A stretch of DNA of 64,000 nt from Tillus elongatus (lineage: Eukaryota; Arthropoda; Insecta; Coleoptera; Cleridae), in contig OZ023266.1 in NCBI GenBank assembly GCA_964006375.1, positions 13,900,565-13,964,564 on the forward strand. Direction: 5' to 3'. Position numbers and translations under genes: made by a program. The first letter of the stretch is position 1. Every line of letters begins with the position of its first letter. The notes under the pieces are model-generated. The model was not told the origin of the DNA. It saw only the letters and a list, made by a program, of their open reading frames with translations, and did no database searches. Below are positions 1 to 11,498 of the stretch, one piece after another.

Positions 1-150
1 AAATTTGCAGTTTAGCTTTCGAACTCTTTTGAAAAAACTGTTTTCAAAAACCTGCCTAGAGCCCCCCTGAATCCACAAACCCCAAGAAAAATTTCTTGTT
101 CCCACCCCCCAAGGAAGTTACGGGACCAGGAGTGCGTAGGGGTGCATAAC
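1..150. repeat. Foldback family F1, partial arm
   Basis: This segment is a direct copy of the left arm of the foldback repeat at 266-706. Both contain AACTGTTTTCA, a C-rich run, AAGAAAAATTTCTTGTTC and GGAAGTTACGGGACCAGGA in the same order. It is cut off at the window edge. No coding potential is seen. Confidence 0.6.
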
Positions 151-265
151 TTTTTTAGCTAAATTTCATAGAACAAATTCGTTAATGCATTTTTGCAGTT
201 TTTGTCGAAATATAATGCGTTTGTAAGAAAAAAATCTGAATGCAGTAAGTGCGTTTTGGTAGCGA

Positions 266-706
266 ATTTTTGGTAAATTTGCAGTTTAGCTCCAGAACGC
301 TTTTCAAAAAACTGTTTTCAGAAACCTGATCACTAACCACCCCCACCCCCCATGGCTCCACAAACCCAAAGAAAAATTTCTTGTTCACACCTCCCCAGGG
401 AAGTTACGGGACCAGGAATGAGTAGGGGTCTGAGCGGGGTAGGTAGTAAAAAGGAAATATGAGCAGAAAATTCAAATAAAGCGGGCTTGAAAGCTGTCTT
501 CTTCACATCTTGAAGCCATATACCTTTTAAACCCTGTCTACCCCGCACACCACCCCTATTTACTCCCAGTCCCATAACTTCTTTGCGGGGTGTGAACAAG
601 AAATTTTTCTTGTGGTTTGTGCATCCAGGTGGGGTCCTAGTAATGTTTCTGAAAACAATTTGTTCTGAAAACAAGTGTTCGGGAGTAATCTTCAAATTTA
701 CCGAAA
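266..706. repeat. Foldback element F1 (inverted-repeat arms about 180 bp)
   Basis: The left arm (about 270-450) and right arm (about 525-705) are imperfect reverse complements of each other. Shared blocks are a C-rich run, AAGAAAAATTTCTTGTTCACACC and GAAGTTA(C/T)GGGAC. The centre at about 490 would be a short loop. A third, partial copy lies at 29795-29930, so this is a dispersed foldback or MITE-like family. Reading frames here are by-products of the repeat. Confidence 0.65.
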
Positions 707-711
707 TTTCA

Positions 712-955
712 TCAAATCCTTCAAATTTCAATAACTCAATTTGCTATTAGCGTAAGCTTTGTTGGATAGAAAACCAACATTTAAGTTTATTTTCGGAAAA
801 TTTTTGTATATTTTCAAACGATACGTAATTTTGATAAAATATAGTACATTGTTTCTACTACATAGGCTATACCGGTAATCAGATTGATGCCTGCTAGCAT
901 TTGCTATTAAAAACATTTTTATGGAAATTCACTTCCATAACACATTTGCTGCATC
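712..955 (-). repeat. T1 repeat, 5'-truncated copy
   Basis: T1 is the repeat whose two ends carry ACGCAGCAAGTGCG and its complement. This copy keeps the interior landmarks (GCTATTA, TAAGTTTATTTTCGGAAAA, TACATTGTTTCTACTA, TGATGCCTGCT) and one degraded terminus at about 930-955 (ACATTTGCTGCATCTAGA). It abuts a second copy. Confidence 0.7.
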
Positions 956-1142
956 TAGACTTTTGAAAAATGTTTATATATTTTCAAACAATAAAGTTAT
1001 TTCGATGAAATATGGTACATTGTTTCTACTATATAGGTAACAGAGTTTGATGCCTGCTTTCATCAAAGAGAGGCATTTGCTATTAACAATAGTTTTAAGA
1101 AAATTCGCTACCATAACGCACTTGCTGCGTCCAGAGATTTTT
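956..1142 (-). repeat. T1 repeat, second truncated copy
   Basis: The landmarks of the previous copy recur in the same order (TTTATATATTTTCAAACAATAAAG, TACATTGTTTCTACTATATAGG, TTTGATGCCTGCTTTC). The copy ends in the terminus AACGCACTTGCTGCGTCCAG. The two copies form a partial tandem pair. Confidence 0.75.
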
Positions 1143-2164
1143 TATTAGAGACCAAACAGAGTACACAAAATTTAATTACCATTGGTCGACTCTTACTGGG
1201 TGATTGGATTTTTGGGAAAGTCAGTATATTTTAGTTGTTTGATTTCACCATATGTTTTAGTAATTTTGATTGACAATGTTCTGTTATTTGATTCACGGAG
1301 AGCCAAGTGAGATTTGCCTTCTTTGAAAACTGTTTAACGGAAATAATGGAATGATGTAAACAGTAAACTAAGAACTGGTCACCCGTTCTTGAGTTATGGC
1401 TAATGAACACCTCACAAATGAACTACAAAGTTTACGCATATTACGATGTAATTAAAATATTTCCATAAATAATTCTATTCTATTATTTATTTAGTTTAAT
1501 AGGCACATTAGTCGGCGGAGAACAATAATTCAGATTTTTAATTAAACACACATCAACCGCTTCTCATATCAATAAATAATCAAGTTTATCTGAATACACG
1601 TTCCATTAAGGTAAATTACATTCTTAAATCCTCAATAAATACTTCAAAGTGTATAATAAATCCCATCATTTTCAAGCCATACGGTTAACAAAAAGACCAA
1701 AGAGTCAAAGTCTCCTCACAGAGAATTGAACAGACAACACATTCCAAAATCACATATCAACTAAATTATAAAATTAGCATAAATATCACATAAAAATCTA
1801 AATCCAGACCTGTCTTGTACTCTCAAAAGAGACCTGACACTCACAAAAGGTTTGTCCATCGTAAATCACGACCGTTGGTTATACTTTGACGCAAACAAGA
1901 AAAAAGAAAGAAAGGTGGTGCTCAATACGCTGCTTAAATAAATGTTTGTGTAACCGCTAATCAGTGGGAAGTTGGTATTTGGTATCACTGCAAAGTCCTT
2001 TTACGGGTGTGACATCCATCATGTGTTTATCTTTAAGATTTTAACCTACCTTACCAATTATAACTTTTTATGATAAAATAGTTAAAAAGAAAATATTAGA
2101 ACACTGATTTTAAATTTAAACACTACATAACATTACCGATGTTTACATGTTTACATATGTCACG
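1143..2164. other. AT-rich stretch without recognisable features
   Basis: No reading frame longer than 60 codons, no known domain and no RNA gene is visible. It contains only ordinary AT-rich DNA and short A or T runs. Confidence 0.5.
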
Positions 2165-2262
2165 TCAAATAATCTTATTTGGATAAGTACACTTGGAGAA
2201 TCCAAATCGCAACAACATATTTTTTAAGACTTGACGATCGTTTCACTAACAAGATAAGAAGC
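2165..2262 (-). repeat. PLE-type hammerhead-like repeat, degraded
   Basis: On the minus strand this holds GTTAGTGAAACGATCGTCAA followed by the diagnostic TTGGATTCTCCAAGTGTACTTATC. These are shared with copies at 10680, 11123, 13680, 50185, 61995 and 62310. The 3' half of the hammerhead-like core (stem II strand, GAAA, ACGATCGT, C) is intact. The CTGATGA half has been lost. Confidence 0.55.
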
Positions 2263-2447
2263 TGGGCAAAAACAAACAAAAACTTTGTCTGCTTACCATT
2301 TGAACAACGAATCACAAGGGGGCTCGAGAGCATTCTCTAAGCAATCTTATTTTCAGCCAACTTTTTCGACACAAGTAGTTTAAAAAATGTTAGGTAATAG
2401 AAAAGAAGTGATATAGCCACTGAAATGTCAGGTATCTATTAAATAAG

Positions 2448-2594
2448 TTGTAAAGATTGTAATTTTAAATATGTTGGGCAAAGTAAAAGAATCATTAAAA
2501 CCAGATTTAAAGAAAATGTAACACAGCTGAAGTACAGTACTATAGACAAGTCATGCGTGGCCCCACATATTTCGGGGAATAATCACCATAGATA
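2448..2594 (+). pseudogene. Penelope-like element GIY-YIG endonuclease fragment
   Basis: Frame 1 reads C-K-D-C-x-x-K-Y-V-G-Q-S-K-R, then a basic stretch (KTRFKEN), then VAPH...NNHH. This matches the GIY-YIG nuclease module of Penelope-like retroelements: a zinc-binding CxxC, a YVG(Q/E)T-type strand, an R helix and a terminal NH motif. That nuclease nicks target DNA for reverse transcription. Only about 48 residues remain and there is no reverse transcriptase beside it. A hammerhead-like PLE repeat lies 190 bp upstream. A T1 repeat begins just downstream at 2608. This is a dead fragment. Confidence 0.65.
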
Positions 2595-2607
2595 AAGAAT
2601 AAAAGTC

Positions 2608-2920
2608 TGGACGCAGCAAGTGCGTAATGGAAGTGAATTTTCATAAAAATGTGTTTAATAGCAAATATGTCTCTTTAATGCCAGCATGCATCAATTTGGT
2701 CACCGGTACAACCTATATAGTAAAAAATGTCCAACATTTTATCAAAATAACTTATTGTTTGAAAATGTACAAACATTTTCCGAAAATAAACTTAAAATAT
2801 TGCCGACAAAACTCGTTTCCTAGCCGACGAACCTTAGGTTAATAGCCAATTGAGTTACTGAATTTTGAAGCATTTAATTAAAATTCGCTACCAAAATGCA
2901 CTTACTGCGTCTAGATTTTT
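2608..2920 (+). repeat. T1 repeat, full-length copy
   Basis: Begins with CTGGACGCAGCAAGTGCGTA and ends with AAAATGCACTTACTGCGTCTAG, giving imperfect terminal inverted repeats of about 35 bp around an asymmetric interior. Its length of about 310 bp matches copies at 8999, 36784, 43527 and 47392. It has no coding content. It forms one end of a longer composite that continues into a body and a (TA)n tract. Confidence 0.8.

Positions 2921-4106
<1,186 letters not shown>

Positions 4107-4193
<87 letters not shown>
4107..4193. repeat. (TA)n microsatellite
   Basis: An almost pure TA dinucleotide tract of about 87 bp at the junction between a composite element arm and a SINE copy. Confidence 0.95.
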
Positions 4194-4194
<1 letters not shown>

Positions 4195-4198
<4 letters not shown>

Positions 4199-4535
4199 AG
4201 CACTTGTAAAGCCACGGGAAAAGTCTACGACTGTATGAAGTATGGAACGGTTTCAAGAAGTTAGTTCAAGAACAAACAACCAGATATGCTATTCAAATTG
4301 AAATAAGTTTTAAAAGTTTTTCTTCTTTATTAAATTATTTTTTTACAAAAACTCGCTAAAAATTCAACGGAATAACAACAATCTGATCAGATAACGGTAA
4401 AGTGAAAGGAGACTGAAAAAAATCTTAAAAACTGAAGTCAGTAACTACATGAGGAGTTCTACCTCATGTAGAACTCGACTATCGGATGTACAGGACTTAG
4501 CCGACTCGCACACGCTCGACATGACAGACTAGCAG
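4195..4535 (-). repeat. tRNA-headed SINE, copy 1
   Basis: The minus strand matches 36420-36765 on the plus strand over the whole body. Shared blocks are GTGGCTT(T/C)ACAAGTGC, GTAGACTTTTCCCGTGGC, CATATCTGGTTGTTTGTT-like and TTATCTGATCAGATTGT. The head (about 4465-4530, minus strand) has a degraded tRNA-like A box (CGAGTCGGCTAAG) and B box. A 10-bp perfect hairpin at 4446-4472 (CTACATGAGG/CCTCATGTAG) is specific to this copy. Confidence 0.6.
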
Positions 4536-4784
4536 GTATATTCATTCGGTAGTATGTTAATTGCATAAGGTATTTTCTATTTACACCAAAAATTTTTATT
4601 TACAATGGATTTTTTGCTCATATGTGAACGAAATGAGGGAAAATAACAACTTAGACGCAGACCTAGGAGCTTGTCAGTCATTTCGTATTTCATTTCAGAT
4701 TTTTCACTCACGTTCGTACTCCTACCATAATCATCAGTTTTGACGTTTTAACTTTGTTTCATTAGATTTAATTAATTAAAAGTT

Positions 4785-4978
4785 AATTTACCTCTAACTT
4801 TTTTGTATTTTAACATAGATATCTGAATTTTGGTACATAGGATACCCTTTATAACAAAAACCATCGTTGGTTGCCCTTACTTTGTTGCTTTAGGATATAT
4901 AAATGTTTTTCAAAAGAAAACAAAATTTTTCGGGAAAACTTGGGCTGATTCTCCTGGTTAACGAACTTATCCAAGCAA
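4785..4978 (+). repeat. Composite element body fragment
   Basis: Contains the body landmarks GGTTGCCCTTACTTTGTTG, GAAAACAAAATTTTTCGGGA and AACGAACTTATCCAAGC. These are shared with 3800-3930 and 44430-44550. It is truncated directly against the PLE fragment. Confidence 0.65.
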
Positions 4979-4981
4979 AAA

Positions 4982-5326
4982 CTGTCAAATCTGATAAAAA
5001 CTCCCAAGGATACGATTCCAAACGGATCCCACGGAGTTTACAAAATTCCTTGTTCCGACTGTTCCCGAACTTATGTAGGACAAACAAATAGACGCATCCA
5101 CAATAGAATATATGAACACACCCTCGTAGTTAAAAAATCCGACCCCTCATCGGCGCTGGTCACGCATCATATTCATACAGGACACCAAATAGACTTCGAT
5201 AATGCCAAAACAATAGCACCGGTTTACAACTTCAAAACGAGAATTATCCTCGAATCAATCGAGATCGAAAAACGTCTCGATTGTTTAAATAAGAGAGATG
5301 ATGGTGTTCGCCTTCCAATTACTTAG
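4982..5326 (+). pseudogene. Penelope-like element, C-terminal GIY-YIG endonuclease
   Basis: The frame ending at TAG 5324-5326 reads LIKTPKDTIPNGS, then GVYKIPCSDC, TYVGQTNRRI, R-I-Y-E-H, ALVTHHIHTGH and a terminal IEIEKR..LNKRDDG. This is the PLE GIY-YIG module: GVY strand, CxxC, YVG strand, catalytic R, EH and the NH/GH tail. In PLEs it follows a YVDD-type reverse transcriptase, which is absent here because a composite-repeat fragment cuts the 5' side. The 115-codon stretch has no internal stop and is better preserved than the copy at 2448. The 3' UTR with a hammerhead-like fold follows at 5723. Transcription and activity are unlikely. Confidence 0.8.
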
Positions 5327-5722
5327 AAACCTATTATTAAAAACATACAAAAAGAAAATAAATTCAATAGACAATTTCTGTGCCCCATTATCTGTTTCAA
5401 TAAATGCCGGTAATCTTAATCCTTTAAGTACCGTGACCGAAGCCCCTGACTTAATTTACCGTGACCCGACGACTACTTTCACTGATAACGAAGCAGGTAG
5501 ACGGAACGATACATACAATACAAAACTTGCAACGAACTGCCAGATCTCCCTGAAGCCTAGATTTGAACACACTGAGACCTTGGAGACGATCTCCAGCGAA
5601 ACTTGGGGAGTAGGCAGATTAAGACCCGGTAATCGAGCCACAACAACCCAACCCACCTTTGTCCACCGTTTCAAGGAGTAAGCAGATTGAAGCCCTAGAG
5701 TGTCCTTATATTTCCTTTACCC
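5327..5722 (+). other. PLE 3' region, function unclear
   Basis: Lies between the GIY-YIG stop and the hammerhead-like tail, so it is most simply the 3' untranslated part of the same PLE copy. An overlapping frame (5298-5681) runs through it, but the protein is low-complexity and unlike any family I know. Confidence 0.4.
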
Positions 5723-5760
5723 CTTGAAAATGGCTCCAAAACAGGAGCCGAAACGTCAAG
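5723..5760 (+). ncRNA. Hammerhead-like ribozyme remnant at the PLE 3' end
   Basis: CTT (5723-5725) can pair with AAG (5758-5760) as stem I. GGCTCC (5732-5737) pairs with GGAGCC (5744-5749) as stem II. GAA (5750-5752), ACGT (5753-5756, a minimal stem III) and C5757 follow in the order of a type I hammerhead with the cleavage site after GTC. The CTGATGA segment is decayed to GAAAAT, so the copy is probably inactive. Hammerheads in PLE terminal repeats are established knowledge. The assignment here rests on order and pairing. Confidence 0.5.
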
Positions 5761-5804
5761 TTTTAATAAATTCTGGACGCGGTTCAACCCGAGAACCAAG
5801 TATA

Positions 5805-5932
<128 letters not shown>

Positions 5933-7055
5933 ATGTATATACAAACCTATAAAAAATCAAACTTACCATGGCTTTGTGTTCTAGGGGATTTGAATTGCAC
6001 TCATTTGTACAAATGTTTGCAAAGCCTCAGCATCGATACCTCTCTATTAGCGATTAAAAAAAATCGTTAAAATAGAAGACCTTACTTTTGGGATCATCCT
6101 CGTAAGAAATGATAATTAAGAGTTGTATATACTAATCTAATATTATATTAACTCAATTTTGTAAATAATGTGTTAATACATATTTCAACAGCTCATCTAG
6201 ACCACAGTAAACGAGTGGAAGAACGAGTTATATGTGAATAAATTTTAATTTTTAATATGTTAGCACAACAAAATACTAACAGTCAAATGAACCAATGTCT
6301 GTAAGTCGACTTGTGTACGATATATATTGACAATCGAATTTTATCTTATTAATTTAAAATAGAACATGTATATCAGTTAATATCTCAATTCAATTATTAT
6401 TGACGTAATCTATGGGTTCTTAATTATCTAAATGAATATAATATGATACATTATCAGGTTTTATCGCTCTGAAACAACAAATTCATTTTTATATTACATT
6501 ATTTAAAATTATGCAGAAATTTAGGTTTAGTTGTTTTCCTGTGTTTTTCAAAAAAAAATAATTAAAGCTGACCGTGTAGACAATTGTATACAAAACAAAC
6601 TACTCGAAATTATTATGGCATATTCATGAAAAGCTTACAAATAACGAACTAAACCTAAAAAAGTTTGTAAGCTGCAAGTGCTTTATGGTAGCGAATTTTT
6701 ATTTGAATGTTTTTAATGGCAAATATGTCTTTTTTTAATGAAAGCAAGCATCAAATTTGGCTAAATATTTTTTACACAAGATTAAAACCTTATTTTCGAC
6801 GAAATTCGTTTAAAAAATGTTCCATTAATTGAATAACTTTTCATAACAAAATTCTCAACAAATGTTTCTTCAAAGAAAATTCATTTATAAGAAAATTCGC
6901 TATTAAACGAACATTTTGGACAAGAAAATTCGCAATTAACAATAAATTAAATAAATTAAAAAAAAAAACCTGGTCCGATTTTCTTGGCCAAAGAACCATT
7001 TCAACTTATTTACTCACCTACCAAAATATAATTTTCCACAAAAACTTTTTCGACG
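5933..7055. other. AT-rich stretch with one T1 scrap
   Basis: No gene is recognised. A partial T1 end lies at about 6668-6765 (GCAAGTGCTTTATGGTAGCGA, then GGCAAATATGTC). The rest is AT-rich with homopolymer runs. Confidence 0.5.
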
Positions 7056-7102
7056 ACACTTACGCCCTCGTGGTGTGTTGTTGAAATATAATAAATGGTA
7101 AG
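7056..7102 (+). repeat. 3' tail fragment of the Jockey/CR1-like LINE
   Basis: CCCTCGTGGTGTGTTGTTGA plus AATATAATAAA matches, in sense orientation, the 3' terminus of the LINE copies that end at 9652, 18212 and 24850 on the minus strand. Only the last 45 bp or so are present. Confidence 0.55.
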
Positions 7103-7985
7103 TATGAAGAAGTATTTTCCATGTAAATAGCGTTACTTATATTTTATAGTCACTACACCTACTGCCATCGCAAATAACAACTTATTATTATTGTTAATTG
7201 TATATTATTATTATTATTATTTGCATTTCTATTGCCCGTTTTAAGTGGTCGATTGGTCCCAACCGAGACTTTTAGTTTGTTTATAATAATTTTCGACCTA
7301 AACGTGGGTTTTTTGCGCTGATTTTAATTTTTTTAAAAGTTTTGTTATGGCCATGGCTGACCATGGCTATATTAGAACCTAGTGGGCCCAATTTGCTCAT
7401 TTGGAAAAAATTACAAGTAATACAATTACTGTTATCTCTACCAGTGAATTTTGAACAAAAATTAAATAAAAAATCTTCAGTTTTTTTACTGACAAAATAT
7501 GTTTATTTATTATTAATAAAAAACATAATTCTGTCTATGATTAACCGGATGGATGTATGAAATATGAAGGTTGAAGACTGTGAGGAGTCCACGGCACCAC
7601 ACTACACAGGAGGGACATAAAGGGGAAGAAAGACGCGGAGAGAGAGATATAGCAGTGATGGCTGCCATCGCCCCCCTGGGTTTTTGACAGATTTATTGCG
7701 AGTTTTGTGTAGTCTTAATATGACTTATGGACAGAACCAAATATAATCCAACGCCACGTTATTTAGTCGCCCTGCCATGTCTCTCCTCTGATCTGATGCG
7801 ATGCGGTGTGATGCGCTTCTCCGGATTCAACAGAACAGAGAGAGATCATAGCAGCGTGAAACCTGAATACATTCTCAGCTGCTGTTCAACATTGATACCA
7901 CGACTTTATACTTATGTATCTGTAACTATAAACATATAAGAGGATATATGTAAATATGTCCCACACTGTGTACCAGTTATTCCCC
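7103..7985. other. Stretch without recognisable features
   Basis: Contains a short (TTA)n run near 7190-7220 and an AG-rich segment near 7610-7660. The longest frames are 70-72 codons with no domain or coding signature. Confidence 0.45.
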
Positions 7986-7986
7986 G

Positions 7987-7989
<3 letters not shown>

Positions 7990-8077
<88 letters not shown>

Positions 8078-9310
8078 TAAATTTAATCCGCCCTGAGAAA
8101 ACCCACTATTTACTAATTAGTGAATTTTCGTAGAAAAAATTAACTAATGGGGAGATCCCGACTTTTGAATTTTGAAAATTTGTATCACACCGATAACTCA
8201 AAAAATAATGGGCCAATTTTGATAATATTTGGCACGTATCTTCCTTTTGTAAATGGCTTGGATAAGTTCGTTAGTCAGGAAAATCGGACAAGGTTTTGCG
8301 GCAAAATTTTGAGTTTTCATTCGAAACAAAAATTATATCTCCGGAATTAACAGAGTACCGGACAGGAAATTTGGTACACTGGTTTATATCATTATAGGTA
8401 AGCTACCTACCAAAATTTAGCTCTGTAGGTTAAAGGACAACAAAGTTACAGGTATTTAAAGAAAAATAAATTTGGGTTTTCCCCAAAACGTCAAAGTCGC
8501 GATTTAAAACGTCAAAATTGTTAATATTTAGGAAATGATCCTGAAACTAATATGATCTATGGAAGGAAAATGTCTCAAGAATAATGTTTTACAAAACCTG
8601 AACTCTTAGTTTCAATCGTCATTGTCCTTCAATTTACTAAAATATTCGCAGAAAATTCATTTCAAATAGACCCTTTCTCTGATGCTTTAGCAGTAGTGTT
8701 GGCTATAGAGTTTATCGTTTAATGGCATATCATTTTTGTCGAATTTTCGTAAAAAATCATTAAAGCGCAATATATCCGTTATTATGCAAGTTACGAAAAA
8801 AAGTTGTATACATTAATTATAGAGTGTCTTGAGCTACATCTTAAAAAATATTTTCACAACTACAGGCTGGCCCATAAGTCATTGTTGATTCAAATGGTCG
8901 TTTTTTTTTAGTGAATTTTTTTAATCGAACACGCCCTATGTTATTGCATTTTTGCATTTTCCATCGAAATATAATATATCGTTGTAAGAAAAGAAATTCG
9001 GGACGCAGCAGGTGCATTATGGTTGCGAATTTTCATTAAATGCTTCAAATTTTGAATCAATTTGCTATTAACCTATAAGGTTGACCAGAAAACCAGTTTT
9101 TTCGGGAACAATCTAAGTTTACTTTCGGAAATTTTTTTAGATTTTCAAACAATAAAGTTATTTTGAAAAAACATGGCCCATTGTTCTAATATATAGATTA
9201 TACTGGTAACCAAATTTGATGCCTGCTTTCTTAAAAAAACATATTTGCTATTAAAAACATTGTTATGAAAATTCATTACCCTAACGCACTTGCTGCGTCC
9301 AGAGTTTTTT
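7990..9310 (-). repeat. Composite T1/(TA)n element, nearly complete
   Basis: Order on the plus strand: (TA)n 7990-8082, terminal hairpin TAGTGAATTTTC..AAATTAACTA near 8120-8145, GGGGAGATCCCGACTTTTGA, body 8180-8930, T1 repeat 8999-9310 ending TAACGCACTTGCTGCGTCCAG. The same order is found at 46450-47672 and, inverted, at 43527-44810. The (TA)n-proximal arm is shortened. No protein is encoded. Confidence 0.7.
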
Positions 9311-9567
9311 AATTAATGAATTTGATATTTGATGTTACAATAGCATAAAGTTGAGATAAACTTTTTTTAAGTGGTTTTCTAGTGTTTGATACTAAATTTG
9401 ATGGTCAAAGGTGTTAAATTCTAACTAATAATAATACTACTTTAATACTAATTAGAGAGTAGTAATAAAAGTTGCTTGTTCAGTTTGAAATGTGTCCACG
9501 TGTAGTATCTCTAACGGTTTTGATGGTGTGGGCGTGTGTTCCAACGCAATTTGTACCGGGTTCCTAT

Positions 9568-9569
<2 letters not shown>

Positions 9570-9648
<79 letters not shown>
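9570..9648. repeat. (TA)n microsatellite
   Basis: A pure TA tract of about 79 bp that directly abuts the 3' end of a LINE fragment. The TA tract could be the LINE target site or a tail expansion. Confidence 0.95.
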
Positions 9649-9651
9649 TAT

Positions 9652-9840
9652 ATTTCAACAACACACCACGAAAGCTTACAGCCTAAATACTATCGTACCG
9701 TGGGTATCGACAAGGAGGAAAGAGGCAACTTGTTAATTCTGGACTTGAAGGTTTGGAGGTTCGGAGGAGAAGAAAAAACATGTACCGACAAGGAATTCCA
9801 CAACTTGGAAGTCCTCGGAACAAAGGAGCGCGCATAACAT
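9652..9840 (-). pseudogene. LINE 3'-terminal fragment (Jockey/CR1-like)
   Basis: The minus strand encodes CYARSFVPRTSKLWNSL, then FSSPPNLQTFKSRINKLPL and a stop. This is the conserved C-terminal tail that follows the reverse transcriptase in Jockey/CR1-group LINEs (RTSKLWNSLP..F..FK.R). It is the same family as 18212-20220 and 24850-26436. It is a 5'-truncated scrap of under 200 bp. Confidence 0.75.
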
Positions 9841-10200
9841 TTTTCAGATAATATCGAATACAGCACTAAATTAAATAAATTCACCTGCTGTTTCACTCCT
9901 TTTTTATTTTCATATTACATATATAAACACAAGAAAAGTAAGTATAATAAAGGGGGTCCTCAATTAACATTGGTGCTACACAAACTTCAAAGTAGAAAAG
10001 ACATTTATATAGTGTCTGTGTGCCCACAAAAATTAGTAAAATACATTTACAAAATCTAATAAAAAACAACAGTTTTACGATATTATTTAAAATAAACCAA
10101 TAGGCATACGTTTCGTAGTTAAAATAGATTTATAAAATCTAATAAAAAACAACATATTATTTTAAATAAATCAATAGGCATACGTTTCGTGGTTATTCCG
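9841..10200 (-). repeat. Unclassified dispersed repeat D1 with internal tandem duplication
   Basis: Collinear, on the opposite strand, with 29430-29720. Shared blocks are CTGTATTCGATATTAT/CTATATTATAT, CTTGTGTTTATATATGTAAT and GTTGTTTTTATTAGATTT. Within it, 10038-10120 and 10121-10195 are two tandem copies of about 80 bp, each ending in CAATAGGCATACGTTTCGT. Confidence 0.55.
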
Positions 10201-10680
10201 AAATTCGCGGTTATATGAATCTAGATTTTGTCCAAGGATACACTGAAATCCGGTCGCCGCCGAAAACAAGCACCTTGTAAATTAAGCTCGATAGGCTTGG
10301 ACGGTTAACAAACGTAGCTATGTCTAATTTTAAGCGGGAGACTGTACCTGTTTAAAACGTACAATATGATAAATACAGAAATAAGCTTTAAAGTGGCATT
10401 TACTAAAAAAATATTGACCAACTAACTTGCGAAATCATGGATAATAAAAATGGTGAATCTAGTAATTTATTTATCAGTATCATTCTCATTTTGTGAGCAG
10501 ATTTTGATACTTGCAAAGAACATTGTCGCATGCTAAAATTTAGCGCTTTGGAAAGCAAACATCGTCCCGGTATTATAAAAGAAATGGGCCAAGTCTGACA
10601 ATTTACAAAATTGCTGGTTTGTTGTACACATGTCTCCATCTATAACATTTTGTGTTAACTAGAGCTGTCGTGACAAAATA
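10201..10680. other. Stretch without recognisable features
   Basis: No coding domain is seen. A 78-codon minus-strand frame (10403-10639) has no recognisable motif and is most likely chance. Confidence 0.4.
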
Positions 10681-10930
10681 CTACCTGGTTAGACAAGTAC
10701 AATTTGGAGAACCCGATTAATCACAATATATTTTTCAGACCTAACGATTGTTTCGATAACAAAGTTATCGCCATCAGAAGGATGAATAGAAAACTAATCG
10801 ACTAAAATATATAACTACTATTTGTAGGTTAATTGACAAACAATTGCGACACTGAAAATCCCTATAATTAAGATTCCATTGCCTGCCTTTGTAAAACCGC
10901 TTGTGGTTATTAAATAAATATGCCTTATAA
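10681..10930 (-). repeat. PLE-type repeat with hammerhead-like core
   Basis: The minus strand carries CTGATGGC, GATAAC-TTT-GTTATC as stem II, GAAACAATCGTT and AGG. The GGGTTCTCCAAATTGTACTT arm found in sibling copies follows. The stem II sequence differs from the siblings (GCTAAC/GTTAGT) on both strands, so pairing is preserved. A9 is mutated to G in the core. Confidence 0.55.
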
Positions 10931-11027
10931 GAAAGAGACGCTCATTATTCAATTAAAAATTCCAATAACGAACTATACATGACCGGACCTGCTCTGTTCA
11001 TTAAAACATGTTTGTACAAATTTCTAA

Positions 11028-11031
<4 letters not shown>

Positions 11032-11120
<89 letters not shown>
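11032..11120. repeat. (TA)n microsatellite
   Basis: A pure TA tract of about 89 bp just outside the left arm of the large inverted repeat at 11123-13803. Confidence 0.95.
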
Positions 11121-11122
<2 letters not shown>

Positions 11123-11123
<1 letters not shown>

Positions 11124-11415
11124 AGTACTGATAAATACAAACTGGAGAACACTATTCATGACAATACAGTTTTCAGACTTGACGATCGTTTTGCTTACAA
11201 AGTTAGCGTCATCGGAGGGATGAATAAACTAAACAAATGAAAGCTAGAACTACTATTTATATGTTACTTGAAAAGTAATTACGAACGGCGTTCTCTAAGA
11301 AGGTATACAGACCAACCCTCACCACCACCAAATGTTTTAGAAACATCATGTAGCTAAAGAAAATCCAACTTAATAAAAAATTTCAGGCATTCGCGACAGT
11401 TCGAGGCCTACGAAA

Positions 11416-11494
<79 letters not shown>
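11123..11494 (-). repeat. Left arm of the long inverted repeat plus (TA)n core
   Basis: 11123-11418 is the reverse complement of 13504-13803 with few differences. Anchors are GGAGAACAC, AATGTTTTAGAAACATC and TTCGAGGCCTACGAAAGCAT. The minus strand carries a hammerhead-like core at 11177-11220 with one core change (CCGATGA). 11418-11494 is (TA)n, into which a mariner has inserted. Confidence 0.75.
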
Positions 11495-11498
<4 letters not shown>

